Source: Manduca sexta
Lineage: Eukaryota > Arthropoda > Insecta > Lepidoptera > Sphingidae
Length of the DNA: 64,000 nt
Direction of reading: 5' to 3'
Assembly: GCF_014839805.1 (NCBI RefSeq)
Contig: NC_051134.1
Span: 11,315,170 to 11,379,169, forward strand
Below the pieces are notes generated by a model. That model was not told the origin of the DNA. It saw only the letters and a list, made by a program, of their open reading frames with translations, and searched no databases. Position numbers and translations under genes: made by a program. Of this stretch, positions 21,926 through 33,549 are shown one piece after another (the stretch's first letter is position 1; the number at the start of each line of letters is the position of its first letter).

Positions 21926-23389
21926 CATTATTCAATAGAATTAATTCGTAATAATGAGGCTATGATGTCGTTAATATAATCGCAGGTGACAAACGTAGCG
22001 TGTGTTGTGACTTTAAGTAGCTCTAAATGCCGTCAGATGGTTTAAGTTTTGTGCGAAGGTTATCGACCGGCAAATATTTAATTTTATTAATTCTAATACT
22101 AATTTTAAAAACAGTACAAGTCTTTGAATCCGTAAACAACAAAGTGTCAGCAATTATTATCCGCAAGAGATAAATACCATGAATTTTAAGGTGTTTAATA
22201 ACAATAAGAAATTAGGATTCAATGGTAATATTAAGATTTGAGTAATTGCGTCAAATCGTACTACAATAGATTCTGATTGCGTCCCCACTACGTTGCACAA
22301 TGGTAGGGATTACTATAACACAGGGTTGGATTTGGACCGCGCTAAATTCATCACAACAATCCGGATATTTAACTGACTTAAAAAAAGAAGGAGGTTCTCA
22401 ATTCGACGTTTATTTTTTTAAACATTTGTCTCGTAGAATTATTTTTAAAATTGATTTGATAGTTTGTTTTAAACTATAATTGCTGGAATAAATATGTCGT
22501 ACATAGGTATATACGTATTGAAATTTCGAATTTTGCTTTCCTGTGACTTTTTCAATGATTTTATGTTTTGGTTTTGGTTGGATCTACTTCTTACATACAC
22601 ATTACCATGTCATTATACTACTAAAATTTTTCGGAAAGTGAACTGACGAAAACAAGGAATGTCCTAAAGAAAATGGACGTTGGTCAAGTGGTCATCTAGA
22701 AAACCTAATTCATTTTGGAACGCGAGTTATATTAAGTTTCACAAGATCAGTAAAAATATATTTTTAATTTGATTGCCGCGACAATGCCTTTCGTGTACTT
22801 TCGTGCTTGAGATAAAATAGCATTAGCCCAGATGTGGTTATGCAAAACTTAAAACTTCGTTACAATACCACGCGACTGCTGTCAATAATATATTTTACGA
22901 AATTATGTCATGCACTCCAATTTATTTTATGTATTACAATTGGAATAAATAATTTATGAGTTTAAATACTTAAATCTGATTAGCCACGAAATATAAAGTC
23001 CGAAAAATTGCGTTTCGAAATTCATTATAATGATATGGGAGGTCACTACATTCTTACGTATCATCCCTGCATACATCCCTGCGCTCGATCGAGCTGGGAC
23101 TGGCGCTCGGATGATACCAATTTCACGCTTCCTGTTCGCCTGTGAAAATAAATTCTAAAGCGCACTTAAAAAGTATTTCCTAAGCTATTTAAAATGGATT
23201 TGAGTTCGTATAACTACGTTGTTGTGGAATTTAAAACGAATGCCTAAAGATTAGTGTACCGTATCCATGCTGCGTAATATGATGGTTTACATACATTGTT
23301 TAGGATTTTTGGATTCCCTACCCAATGAGTGCTTACAAAATATTATGTATATAAATTTATAACATTTATATTCCATTTTACATTTAAAC
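21926..23389. other. AT-rich DNA, nothing recognised
   Basis: A 12-bp palindrome, gctcgatcgagc, lies at 23083-23094 next to the short repeat catccctgcatacatccctg. No gene or repeat family is supported. Confidence 0.5.
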
Positions 23390-23535
23390 TAATACTTTTC
23401 TCCCAACGTTTTTAAGAATGCGGCCTTTGTGGTTACGGGGCGGATGGTGGAAGAAAATTATTACATAAAGACCGCGATGAAATCTGCAAAATAGTTTTGT
23501 ACTAATGTTTAACATTCGCGTAAACATAAGAAATT
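23390..23535. mobile_element. Palindromic MITE, family E (copy 6)
   Basis: Blocks ttctcccaacgtttttaaga, ggttacggggcgga, gaccgcgatgaaatctgc, aaaatagtttt and aacattcgcgtaaacataag are present. The centre is collapsed, so the two arms almost touch. Confidence 0.75.
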
Positions 23536-23835
23536 TACCCAGCGAAAATTATAACGATATCTAAATAATATGGGCTCGAATAAATTATTTCATATAAGGC
23601 TATAGCTTTGAATAATAGGTGTGCTGCAATTAACTAAATATTGTTATTACGTCAGATCTTACAATACGTGGTATGGCGCTATTGTCTCCTGCTTGTGCAA
23701 TAACAATAGACATTGTGATTGGTCATTACTACGTCTATTATTCTCGGCACGGTTAATTTATCACTGGTAAATGGTACCGGTGCCATCACGAGAATCAGTC
23801 GCGAGGGGTGAAATACTAATAAAGAAGAACACTTT

Positions 23836-24090
23836 TATTACTTACCTTGCAGAGTTTTTCATACGTCCACGACAAAGTGAGCGTACTACACCTGATGGTA
23901 AGTGGAGTGCGGTCCTTCAAAATGTTGACTGATAAGAAATGATTACCGACAGTGGACAAAATTAAGTCGGCCTGTTGGAACTCAATATACACTGCTGATC
24001 CCGGAACGCGACACACTTATGTGTGTCACTATGGCGGGTTTTAATACCTTGTGTACGGTGGTCATTAACCGGGCGGATATAAGATATATC
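23836..24090 (+). repeat. Interspersed repeat F (copy 2)
   Basis: It shares cacctgatggtaagtggagt, atgttgactgataag, ggcctgttggaac, gctgatcccggaacgcgaca, ttgtgtacggtggtc and gggcggatataagatatatc with the copies at 4203 and 36539. It is non-coding. Confidence 0.8.
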
Positions 24091-24134
24091 CTATACAATA
24101 TAATATTAATTAATTATTAACCTCACATTAATTA

Positions 24135-24292
24135 CATACCCATGGTTGTCTGGAAGACATTGCCTAGAGCGATAAGATCGCCATTTGTACATGTGCCTTT
24201 TGTCTCTCTTTTCTTCTTTGCATCGTTTTTTTTTTTATTTTTGTGTGTTTCGTACAATAAAGAGTAATATAAATAAATACTTAATTAATAAA
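24135..24292 (+). repeat. LINE 3' tail, family K (copy 3)
   Basis: This is the plus-strand partner of 6277-6412, from acccatggttgtctggaaga to the polyadenylation-like caataaagagtaa and a short (TAAA)-type tail. It is non-coding. Confidence 0.75.
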
Positions 24293-24777
24293 AATTAATC
24301 TGACATTGAGGATACAACTACGGTGATGCAGCATAAGTACGTTTCTATTATAATTTTAACTGTATACCTATTTAAGGGTTTTCTAAAGGTAATCCGATAA
24401 CGCATATAAATTGCAGTCTGTTCTTTTTTTTTATTATTTAACAAAAGGCATAACACAGAACACAATCATTATAAAGAATACTTAAGCACTAAATTACATT
24501 AAGACTAGATTGTATTCCTTAAACCTATGTCCTAATTGAAATTATACTACGGAAACGACTCTGTTCATAAGGTTCCCAAGCCTCTGGTGTACATATTACA
24601 CTCCATCTTTCATATGAATATGTCATTCATTCTAAATGAAATCTCGTTCAGTAAACACTTTGCGACACACTCACAAAATCAAATACAGTCTAGAGTCAGA
24701 GGCTTACAAACTTGTAAATTTTTAAATTTGATATCGTCGCCTGTACATAAAACATATCTTTCAGATTTATTATAAGT
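24293..24777. other. Unassigned DNA
   Basis: A 79-codon frame at 24536-24775 has no recognisable motif. A T-run at about 24424-24433 could mark a minus-strand retroposon end, but nothing supports it. Confidence 0.4.
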
Positions 24778-24920
24778 TAGACTGGAATTTGTGCCCGACA
24801 TGGCAAAAGGCTTGCTTACTAATTCTTATATACATTTTGGGACCGAACACACAGGCAAAAAGTTGGTACCTTTGTTGCACCTCTGCCTACCCTTTCAGTG
24901 ATAAAGGCGTGATATAGGTA
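24778..24920 (+). repeat. SINE-2 body and 3' end
   Basis: The blocks ctggaatttgtgcccgacat, gggaccgaacacac, gttgcacctctgcctaccct and ataaaggcgtgatat follow the SINE-2 order. The tRNA-like head is missing. Confidence 0.7.
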
Positions 24921-25924
24921 TTGCTATGTTTTTCACTGTCATACCGGTAGCTTCGTTTTTGACAGTAGTACGAAAGTTACTATTACCTACATATGACGTT
25001 TGTGTTGCGACCTTATAGTCTTTACTTTAGCGACGTTTGTGTCGTGACAATGTTAACGACTTGTAGTTTAGCTGTCACTTTTTATATTTCATGAAAAATC
25101 TGTCTGCGAAACATCAAATGTAAAGTTTTATAATGTCAAGTTACAGTGGTTAAAAAGTCCTTTAAATCGAAATCTAATTGTTTGCAATGTGCTGCTTGGC
25201 ACCAGATTACCGGCAAACCATAACATCTACTCAGATCAATACTGGCGTACGAGAAACCACTTATAGTAAATTATTCGTTAATTCTATCGATATTACCATG
25301 TAACACCCATGTCTTGTCTCTTATTAGAACATATCGATGTATAAATGAAAGCGATATTTTATATTTAGACGGTGTTACCACTATATTAGAAGCTTTTAGT
25401 TTTGGCAAGCAAAAGGCACCGCATTTGCTACCACTAATTTGTACGTCAACCACCCACTCATGCATAAGATGGTCGTTCATATTATCATTACAGGATCGTC
25501 GCTAGACTTGAATTTAAGGTAGAGCAGCTGTAGTTACAGCTAGGGCGGAAGTAAAAATGTTACTAAATCTGATCTGGTCAATCGATTTTTGGCTTTCTTG
25601 ACTTGTGAACGTGAATGAGTGAGGGTAATACTTACGTAATTGTTTAGGTAATAAACAGATTGTAACAAAATTCACTTAAATCTTGAAAAGGGGGTTATTC
25701 CACCCATCAATACGAATAACTCTTACTATGGGACCAACTTCCAAATCATGAAATAAAAATCCCGCTGCTCCATATATTTTGATAGATTAGGTATGTATAA
25801 TTTAGTTGATTATTAAGGTAGGGCATTGCCCCACAATGCCTCCCCCCGCCCCAGCTACGGCCCTGTATCATTACTAGTTGGCTTCGTCCATCCTAAAAAC
25901 CTTTCCCTAAAGATCGCTTGGTAA
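24921..25924. other. Unassigned DNA
   Basis: Frames of 63-69 codons overlap on both strands at 25271-25505, with no motif I know. A C-rich patch at about 25830-25860 precedes the next MITE. No gene is called. Confidence 0.4.
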
Positions 25925-26373
25925 TAGTGGCGAAGGGTGACATTTTCCCAAAGGAAACTCGACACCATATATAATTAGGAACTAATACCTATCAATGAAA
26001 AAGTTGATGGGTATTATTACAGTTGCGAAACTCAATTGGCAATGGGCAAGACACATAGCTTCTAAAACTGATGGCCGTTGCGGCGGAAAAGTTCTGGAGT
26101 GGCGACCACGAACCGGAAAACGCAGCGTAGGCGCCCCACGAGATAGACCGACGACCTAGTGAGGGTCGCCGGAGTCCGATGGATGAGGGCAGCCCAGAAC
26201 CGGTCCCTGTGGCGCTCAATGGGGGAGGCCTATACCCAGCAGTGGACGATTCCCGGCTGAAATGATGATGATGATGACCCATCAATGCGGTCTGCAAGTC
26301 CTTCTAATGATCCATAGATTACTAGAGAAAGAGAAGCCGGCAGGAATCGAGTTATATGAACCCTATGCCACTG
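25925..26373 (-). mobile_element. hAT-like MITE, family M (copy 3), interrupted by an RTE insertion
   Basis: In minus orientation the MITE runs from cagtggcatagggttcatat (26373 leftward) to cacccttcgccacta (25939-25925). It follows the 19857-20021 copy block by block, except that 25998-26277 is foreign. When the insert is ignored, ggaactaatacctatcaatg joins the block with cggtctgcaagtcc exactly as in the uninterrupted copies. Confidence 0.88.
25998..26277 (+). mobile_element. RTE-clade LINE 3' end nested in a MITE
   Basis: It is flanked by cctatcaatg (25988-25997) and cccatcaatg (26278-26287), a 10-bp duplication with one change. It encodes the RTE C-terminus: VAKLNWQWARHIASKTDGR, GGKVLEWRPRTGKRSVG, a frameshift near 26130, TR followed by an in-frame TAG, then TDDLVRVAGVRWMRAAQNRS and GEAYTQQWTIPG to a TGA. 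A (TGA)n tail follows. The region is strongly 5'-truncated and inactive. The minus-strand frame at 25992-26297 is only the antisense shadow of this block. Confidence 0.93.
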
Positions 26374-27280
26374 TTTTATAATCTTTCAAAATAAAGTATT
26401 TAATTAAAACCTGGGTCTGTTTGTATTATTAAATGCGTTCGGTTTATGAGCTTATTTCAAACATTCATTCATTATTTTTTATTATATTATTACGATATTT
26501 GGTGAGGATTTTATTTGCGCCTCCTCTACCTTTAAGAAATCAGGTGTTTTAAAACATGTAATAAAACTTATTTGGAAAATAACACAACATAGATCTAGTA
26601 ATTTTATTGTACTGTGTTGTTAACAACATTAACTAACTCGAAAAGTAATTATAATACGATACTGCGTATATATCTACTAGGGACGCTGTTTTGTCAATAA
26701 CTTGTTATACTGTCTGTCCCTTATTCATAGAATTACTTACACGAGTCTAGCCCAGGTTTTTGTTTCTTTGTTGTGAACAGAACTCTATTCATACGTGACG
26801 TCATTCTACCCAATAATCGTTTCAAGACAAATGGAACTGTGTAATTGAATATTGTTGATCATTTTAACAATTTACTAGCTCGGCTCGCACGAGTACATTC
26901 ATTGTCCATAGAAACTTTCCCGCTATCACACCCACTACTACAACTCCTGTATTCGACTGTGGCACGCATGTTATGACACCTAGCCGCAGTGAAATGAAAT
27001 GAAAAATTATTTGCGTAATTGTGGTTACATAAAGATATTATAAATCAGTAGATAGTGTCACAAAATCTGTCATTTTTGACGTGCAAATGTTACTTAGTCA
27101 TATATCAATATATATACGTATACACACATGTACACACACATGCATATATATTTTATGAGAATTATAAAAAATAGATTACAATTTTTAACAATATTGGCTT
27201 TAAGTTATTAAGTATTTTTATATAAATTAATATTATTCATATCAAAAGTATATAATATTTTTAATTTTAATATTACTATA
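26374..27280. other. AT-rich DNA, nothing recognised
   Basis: A mixed dinucleotide stretch (ta/ca) lies at about 27110-27152. The block near 26705-26730 is the inverse of one near 11640. No gene is supported. Confidence 0.45.
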
Positions 27281-27448
27281 TCAACGTTTTATTTTTATAT
27301 TAATATTTCTATCATTTAAAAATTCATTTATATTATAATACAGTTTGTTTATAAGTATTTGTATGAGTTTATTTTTAAATTTATTTAATGTGGTTTGTTT
27401 TAGTTCCTCTGGTAAATGATTATATATTTTTATGGCCATACAGTATGG
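27281..27448 (-). pseudogene. LINE reverse transcriptase, extreme C-terminus
   Basis: The minus strand reads YCMAIKIYNHLPEEL, then LNKFKNKLIQILINK, then LYYNINEFLND before a stop at 27281-27283. IKIYNHLPEE plus a K-rich helix plus YYxxxEFLND is the closing motif of Jockey/CR1-like LINE reverse transcriptases. Upstream, at 27449, the frame runs into a hAT-like MITE and the rest of the LINE is gone, so this is a dead remnant. Confidence 0.75.
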
Positions 27449-27579
27449 CAGTGGCAATGTGTAATTTATATAAAATCTCATTATCATTGGAAAGAGTCGC
27501 AGACCGCATGTATGCATATTATTAGTACTTATAAATTGTATTGCGTTTACTTTCGGAAAATTACACTCTTCACCACTGC
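27449..27579 (+). mobile_element. hAT-like MITE, family M (copy 4), deleted form
   Basis: It opens CAGTGGCAA, then jumps to gtaatttatataaaatctca and ttatcattgg, gcagaccgcatgtatgcata, attagtacttat, and ends cttcaccactg. Relative to the 32033-32215 copy about 50 bases after the left terminus are missing. It abuts the LINE remnant, but no 8-bp duplication is visible. Confidence 0.75.
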
Positions 27580-27825
27580 CAAGCGATGAAGCTCGGCGAA
27601 CACTAATTTGTCTTAGAAGACTTACCACTAACTAATTATCTATAGCCAGAAGACTTCTGGTGATCTGAACGCCACCTTTCACAGGAATGTTAAGTTTGCT
27701 TACAAATTTTATTCATATCGCTCCAAGTGTTTTTGAGTAATTTACGAACGTATATGCCCACGTTTATTGCTATACCTATAGATAGATTCAATCAGAAAAA
27801 TCAAATGAATCAGCCTGTCACCGTC

Positions 27826-27902
27826 CTCTACTGAACGTAAGCCTCTCTAAGTGAGCGCCAACCATTCCGATCTTGAGCAGCCCGCATCCATCTGCTACCC
27901 GC
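27826..27902 (-). mobile_element. RTE-like LINE C-terminal scrap
   Basis: The minus strand encodes SRWMRAAQDRNGWRSLREAY followed by VQ and a stop. This is the same terminal region as the other RTE ends (WMRAAQNRS...WRSMGEAYVQQW) but from a more distant subfamily. There is no tail or duplication. Confidence 0.65.
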
Positions 27903-28916
27903 CGCCTAGAAAGAGAGATTGTGAAAGCCAAATTAAAACAGCATTTACAGTTATTTTTATTGTTGTTGTATGAGCACCATTGTGGAGTTAAATTCGCTCC
28001 GGTGGTTTTGCGAGAGCCTTAAATTTTCGGGTATCTGGGTCACAGGAGTCTTTTGTTTTCTATTTAATGTTAATACTGTTAGTCATTTTTTATCGCATTG
28101 TTTTGTATTTTATTGTGCGATATTTTCTATATTTTGTTGAGATGAAGAGGTGAGGCTATTATGGTATTAAATAAATTTGGTGTTAAACTGTTATGTGTTA
28201 TTTTATTATTTTTAATAGATTTTAAATTAGCTTTCCATTTAAGTACCATATTCTTAATACATCTATCACATTAAATAAAATTGATTTTTACCACACACAA
28301 AATAGTTCGACGACTTTATTTTCTAAAGAGTCACAGGAAGGCAATTCGTAATTTATTTTACTTGGACGACACCCTTATTTCAGTTTCTTCGGTTTTAAAA
28401 CCAAACTACTGTACCAACTTAGAAAATTTTTCCTCGGAACCAATCTGGAAATATTTTGTTTCAAATAAAAATTAATTTTCCAAATCGGTAAATAAATCAC
28501 TGAGTTAGCAAATATAAAAAAACACGTCGAATTAAGAACTTCTTTCTTTTCCTGAAGACAGTCAAGTAATATCCTTTAGTATTTCTAGCACAATTAATAT
28601 TACAGTAATTATGAATTAGACTTTTAGCCTAACAGTAAAATCTATACTTGACCTGCTCTACACTGCAGATGTTCTTCAAGGTTCTTACATCCAATACGTA
28701 GCCTATAAATGGTACACTTACGGCCGTAGCTCATCGACTCTACGAACCGTAGCGCGTAGCACTCGAATCCATCTACAGAATTCGTGCAAGATTTATTCTA
28801 TTCCTCTTAGCAACAAATACTATATACATTGAAATACTGTATATTTTCTGTTAATTTTAATGATTTCTAAATATAAAGAATGATTAAGAGATATAATTCG
28901 TTATTCGCCATAAAAC
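27903..28916. other. Unassigned DNA
   Basis: The stretch at 27940-28060, with a block reading tgagcaccattgtggagtta then gctccggtggttttgcgaga, looks like part of a repeat but has no second copy here. The rest is AT-rich. Confidence 0.4.
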
Positions 28917-29009
28917 CTGATTCCTAACGGCTTCCCTTTGTATAGAATCTGATAATCATTAGAATGATTTGTTGGGTTCCTTATAGTAAAATTTCACCCT
29001 TCGGCACTG
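28917..29009 (+). mobile_element. hAT-like MITE, family M (copy 5), short
   Basis: It contains acggcttccctttgtataga, atctgataatcattagaatg, atttgttgggttcc and aatttcacccttcggcactg. The left terminus and part of the centre are lost. Confidence 0.7.
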
Positions 29010-29835
29010 TTGTACTTACATTTTACTACTACGCGGTAAAATATCCTACTCGAATGTATACGATATTAAACAGTATTAATATTAATTCATTATTTATAGC
29101 CCCAACAGAATGGCAGTTTATTTATTAAATATGGGATTGCAACAGGCATGCCTTAACGTTCAAGGGGATTAAATGTGATGTACAGAATTTTCAATATAGA
29201 TTTATGAGGAATATAAAACCAGATATTCATAATTTATAATTAAAAATATTTTTGTTCATGCTTATTTGATTCAAATACATTTACATCATATCTACGTGGC
29301 ACAACGTAGTCAGTGATTATTATTGGCTTTTCTGTCCATTCCCTGAATTATTTTTTGACGTTTTTGGCCGCTGGTTGAACAATCTTGTTCTGTTATTAAC
29401 TCTATCTCAACATTATTTGATAACTAGACTGAAGAAGTTTTAATTGGAGTAAAATATTGTTAATTTAATTAACTTTCCTCATAGCTTGTCACAGTAATTG
29501 AGATCGTCTTCGTCCCGTGTCTTTGTAATATGTATTGAATGTTGAACAAATTAACGAGCCAACGATTTTCAGTTACAAACCTTGGTAATAATTAGTTTCA
29601 ATAAATAATTTACAGTTGTTATATAATATTTATTGTGTTGAAAATATTGGGAGTTATTTTTGTTGCTATCAAGCAAAACGTGAAATTTTCCGAAAGAGAA
29701 GCCAATACTAAATTTAGGTACTGAACTACTTAAGATCATTGTAGGCCACTATACTATACATATTAATTACTTATTAGCTAATAATATACTTTATTTTTAT
29801 ACAATAAATAATAATAATTTGCTTATGTATGTTAC
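29010..29835. other. AT-rich DNA, nothing recognised
   Basis: No feature is supported. Confidence 0.5.
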
Positions 29836-29886
29836 AAAAAAGGAAGCCGGTAGGAATCCACTTACAGAGAGCCTTCGCTACTGGTT
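29836..29886 (-). mobile_element. hAT-like MITE, family M, one terminus
   Basis: The segment aaaaaaggaagccggtagga then the block agagagccttcgctactgg is the inverse of the left terminus of copy 2 (19857-19905). The rest of the element is absent. Confidence 0.6.
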
Positions 29887-31068
29887 GCTATATATTTAAA
29901 TTGTCAATTCGTTATAGATAATGGGGATTAACATATCTCGCCTTCAGAATTACAATGACGCAATTGTTATTACCGAAAGTCGATGTTGCATTCGATATTT
30001 TATCACTTTTCAAATGTTGTGGATTATAAAGTCTATTGAATTGTTTTTTTGCACTTGCGTCAATGTAATTCTAAAGATGTGACATATACAGTGTTCGTTA
30101 TAAACGAGCCCTGGCAAAACTTGTTTTAGCGTTAAGAGGTGATTAAGAATAGCTGTCAAAAAACTCACCGGTTTCCTAGTTTGAACTTTATTAAGAGAGT
30201 AAATTTGTGTTTTAACTAAGCATAGCTTTACAAAATTTTAAAAATAAGACTGATAATATAACGCCACTAAAAATATAACCTCACGCGATTGTTGCCAAAT
30301 GTCATTATCGAACAACTCTGTGGAATAATATGCAGCAACGGTACAAACCACAATAGTGATTAAAACATTACCCGTATAACACGACGAGGGAGCACGAACT
30401 GCCAACTGTCACGCGAACGAACGTGTGATCAGTAAACATAAGGAAATGATTCTCCCTCTAATATTCTTACCTAAAGGATAAATGATATAACAATGTGTAA
30501 TTATTGTATTGCATCATGGGATGGAATGCAATAAATTCTCAAGACTTTACTTGAAGGGTTAGGCTGAAGCATTTCTAGCGCATCTCCATTTAGCGGAATT
30601 CAAACTATTCCTTTATATTATAATATAATCTATTGCTACATCAAGTTCCAAATACTGGACAACTCAGGTACTTGTCTTTAGTTTCCATGCAATTTTCAGT
30701 AGAGTCATTTAAAACCAACAATGGTAGGAATTCAAAATTTCCAGGCAATAACAAAAGTTTTCCAATAAAATTCATATGGATTTTGCAGACTAGTGCTGTA
30801 ACTTTCTATAATAAATCTTGAGGCAATATCCGAGCCAGTCGTTTGGAATAGTTTATCCGTTACGCCGCGTTACTCTCGCGATAGATGGCGTGACGTACGT
30901 CTCACGCATTTTCACCCCTTCCGTAGTCGATGGGGTAAATCGTGGAAAAATGTGAAGATTGTTCCAGTTTTTTTTTTATGTTAGTTGCAGAAGTAATAGC
31001 CACAAAATATCATACATGTATAAAATATAGGTATAAAGAATATACACATTTATTTTTCATGATTAAGC
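29887..31068. other. Unassigned DNA
   Basis: No gene is supported. A less AT-rich block at 30850-30960 contains cgttactctcgcgatagatg and ctcacgcattttcacccctt. It has no relative in the window. Confidence 0.4.
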
Positions 31069-31372
31069 GGGATTGCCTTGTTGGGAATGGAACGAATGGC
31101 TGAGACAAATGTGCGCAGGTTCAAAATCCAAGGCTACGCACCTCTGAATTTTCTAAAATTATGTGTGTATTCTTTTTGTTTTATCGCTTTCATTAACGGT
31201 GATGGATAACATCGTAAGGAAACATATACCTGAGAAGTACTCAATGAGAATTTTGAGGATATGTGAAGTCTGCCAATCCGCATTAGGCCAGCATGATGCA
31301 ATAGTGCCTAAATCCTCAGTAGTTGGACAGTATACAATACATCAGCTCTGTCATTTATTATTATTAAAAATG
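31069..31372 (+). repeat. tRNA-headed SINE-1 (copy 3)
   Basis: It starts gcgggattgccttgttggga, a worn A box. The B-box area is gcgcaggttcaaaatccaag. The body includes cacctctgaattttctaaaa, cattaacggtgatggataac and gtgaagtctgccaatccgca, ending tatacaatacatcagctctg and (ATT)n. It is more diverged than the 52631 copy. Confidence 0.85.
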
Positions 31373-31689
31373 AATTATATTCAATTATGAATCTTAATGC
31401 ATCTGCCTATTTAATGTCTGCAGGGTCCACGATTATGTACTTTTCTTAATTTGTAAAACCTGTATTTAAACAATTGTGGAGTGCACTTACAATTTACATG
31501 TACAGGTAACTTACAACTTAAGTGTACATTGTTACTAAGTTCAAAATGTCAAAACATATTCCTCGACCCATGTGACTTGCACAACTGAGGTACTCTTCAG
31601 CGAGGTATATTCTGCAGGTGAAACAGGCTAGGTGTCAACGTTCAATTTCCTTTGCGGTTCGTTCGGCGCGCCACGTCCGGTACAGTCTG

Positions 31690-31830
31690 CAACTAACTTG
31701 TTACATACATCGCTCCTTTTTATAAGGGTAGGCAGAGGTGTAACATATTTTACAAGTATCCCCATTAAAACGAGTATATTGTGATGTACCTTCCCTACTC
31801 CAGGTTGATAGTAAGCAAAAAATCTCGACA
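31690..31830 (-). repeat. Possible SINE-2 3' fragment
   Basis: The block aagggtaggcagaggtgtaa is the inverse of the SINE-2 block acctctgcctaccctttc. The rest of the match is weak. Confidence 0.4.
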
Positions 31831-31978
31831 TTACGTACGTTCCGAAAATAGAACTAGAGACTTCAGCACCACAGTCCTACGGCAATAAAATTACTCCACA
31901 AAGGCAGTTAACTGATATCCTGCATATTTTACACCGACTTATTAACTATTGCGTAGCACTACTTCACACACTATCACT

Positions 31979-32002
31979 ACTTACTTACTTACTTACTTAC
32001 TC
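31979..32002 (+). repeat. (TTAC)n microsatellite
   Basis: About six perfect units of the tetranucleotide ttac stand just left of a hAT-like MITE. Confidence 0.9.
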
Positions 32003-32032
32003 ATAAAAGACATATTTTCGCTTACAATGAGT

Positions 32033-32215
32033 CAGTGGCGAAGTCCATATAATCCGATTCCTTCCCTTTCGTAATTTATGTAAAATCGAAATATTATTAG
32101 AACGATTTGCAGACCGAATTTATGCGAATTGTTAGAATATTATATGTTTTGTCGGATTCCCTTTCACCCTTCAATTCCTTCTCTAAATTTCACCTTTCAC
32201 CACTGCAATGAGTAT
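32033..32215 (+). mobile_element. hAT-like MITE, family M, type copy with 8-bp duplication
   Basis: A 183-bp element starts CAGTGGCGAAG and ends CTTTCACCACTG. It is flanked on both sides by the identical octamer caatgagt (32025-32032 and 32216-32223). An 8-bp duplication with CAG...CTG ends fits the hAT superfamily. This copy defines the boundaries of the family in the window. It is non-coding and depends on an outside transposase. Confidence 0.93.
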
Positions 32216-32380
32216 TTGTAAATTGAAAGTAATAACTATTGTTAGCTCAATCAATTTTAAGTAACAATAATGATAATAATATCACTTTAAAATATATCAT
32301 TCCCCACAAATTTTCTCAGCATCGTTTTGATACACTTAATAGTAGGATATTTCCAGCGAGAAACGATTTCGCTTAGTTTT

Positions 32381-32404
32381 GAGTGTAGCTACCCAGCTAC
32401 ACTC
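32381..32404. repeat. 10-bp perfect hairpin
   Basis: Arm gagtgtagct (32381-32390), loop accc, arm agctacactc (32395-32404). It stands alone with no element around it that I recognise. Confidence 0.6.
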
Positions 32405-32762
32405 TTTACAGCTCTGGACTGGTAACCACCAGGGGTGAAAATCAGTGCGTTTTAATATGTTTAAACAATTAACCCTATAATTTGAAACCCATTAATTAAC
32501 ACGCTATTTGTAGATATCAAGAATTAATAGACTTCGACCCAAAAAACCAACCTATTCCGACCATAGTAGCCTATATTACTTAGGTTTTTTTCGTCTAATT
32601 ATGCGACACAGTCTGGGCACAGCCATATCGGCTTTCAATCCAATTAAACCTAGACCTAGTGTATACGCCGCCCGATGACGTCGTCTGTCATCTCCAAACT
32701 TCAATCAAAACCTTCTAGATTTTCGACGTTTTCGCATGAAAATTTTGCTCCGAATAAAAGTA

Positions 32763-33358
32763 CAGTATAATCCGTTTATTATGACTCTGCCTATATTGAC
32801 CAACCTCTTATTATGACGTAATTACACTACGAAGTTTGGTTTTCATATAAGATTCTTTATAAAAAAGTCGGATATAATGACTTCCCTTACAGTGACATGT
32901 CGCTTATTGTGACCCTTTTTAATAAATTATGTCCGGTTATAATGACCGACATGATTCTTTACGCCTTCAGTAATGTTCCTTGATTCCCGACGACATTCAG
33001 CACGTGGCTCGTTTTTGTTTTCAATTTCAGTGAGTAATTGACATAGCGATGTCTTCTATACACAATAGTATTAGAGACTGTTTTTACAATAAAATAAAAA
33101 AACAAAAGCAGACAAAAATTACAGATTACTTACATTAAAAAAATATAACTTTTATGTACATACATACATACATAGGTATGTACTTATTACGTGCAAATTT
33201 TATTTTATAAGTTACTATGTTTCTTTATTAAAGTAGTTAAATACATGCATACTATTTACATAAAAATGTATTTTTTTCACAAAACGCTTTGTATGACGTC
33301 CGCTTATTATGACGTGTTTGTCAATTCCTTTCGATGTCATTATAAACGGATTCGACTG
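32763..33358. mobile_element. pogo/Tigger-like MITE, 596 bp
   Basis: The left end CAGTATAATCCGTTTATTAT (32763 on) matches the inverted right end CAGTCGAATCCGTTTATAAT (33358 leftward), with 20 of 23 terminal positions identical. TA dinucleotides flank both sides (32761-32762 and 33359-33360). CAGT(A/C)... starts and TA targets are those of pogo/Tigger elements. The ends are dense in repeated ttattatgac-like words on either strand. No transposase is present. Confidence 0.88.
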
Positions 33359-33500
33359 TAGTCTCATTGGAATAATTCTTGTGGATTTATTTAGAGGTTT
33401 AAAAGAAGAGTGTTTGTAAGAATGAGGATAACGAGATTTGAAGAAATTATTTTACATAAATAGACCATGTCTTGGATTAACATGGATCATTTTTATCCCT

Positions 33501-33549
33501 TGAGAGAGGCCTATGTCCAGCAATGGACTGCAACGGGTTGATGATGATG
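33501..33549 (+). mobile_element. 49-bp RTE-clade micro-insertion with perfect 12-bp duplication
   Basis: The flanks atttttatccct at 33489-33500 and 33550-33561 are identical. The insert holds only the last codons of the RTE reverse transcriptase (EAYVQQW region: ggcctatgtccagcaatgga) and a (TGA)n tail. It is an extreme case of 5' truncation. Confidence 0.93.

Noticed and set aside
25992..26297. 101-codon minus-strand frame with a histidine run
   Set aside because: It is antisense to the RTE C-terminus and its (TGA)n tail. The histidines come from the tail repeat.
27281..27628. Single 115-codon minus-strand protein
   Set aside because: The frame is a chance fusion of a hAT-like MITE (27449-27579) with a LINE reverse transcriptase tail (27281-27448).
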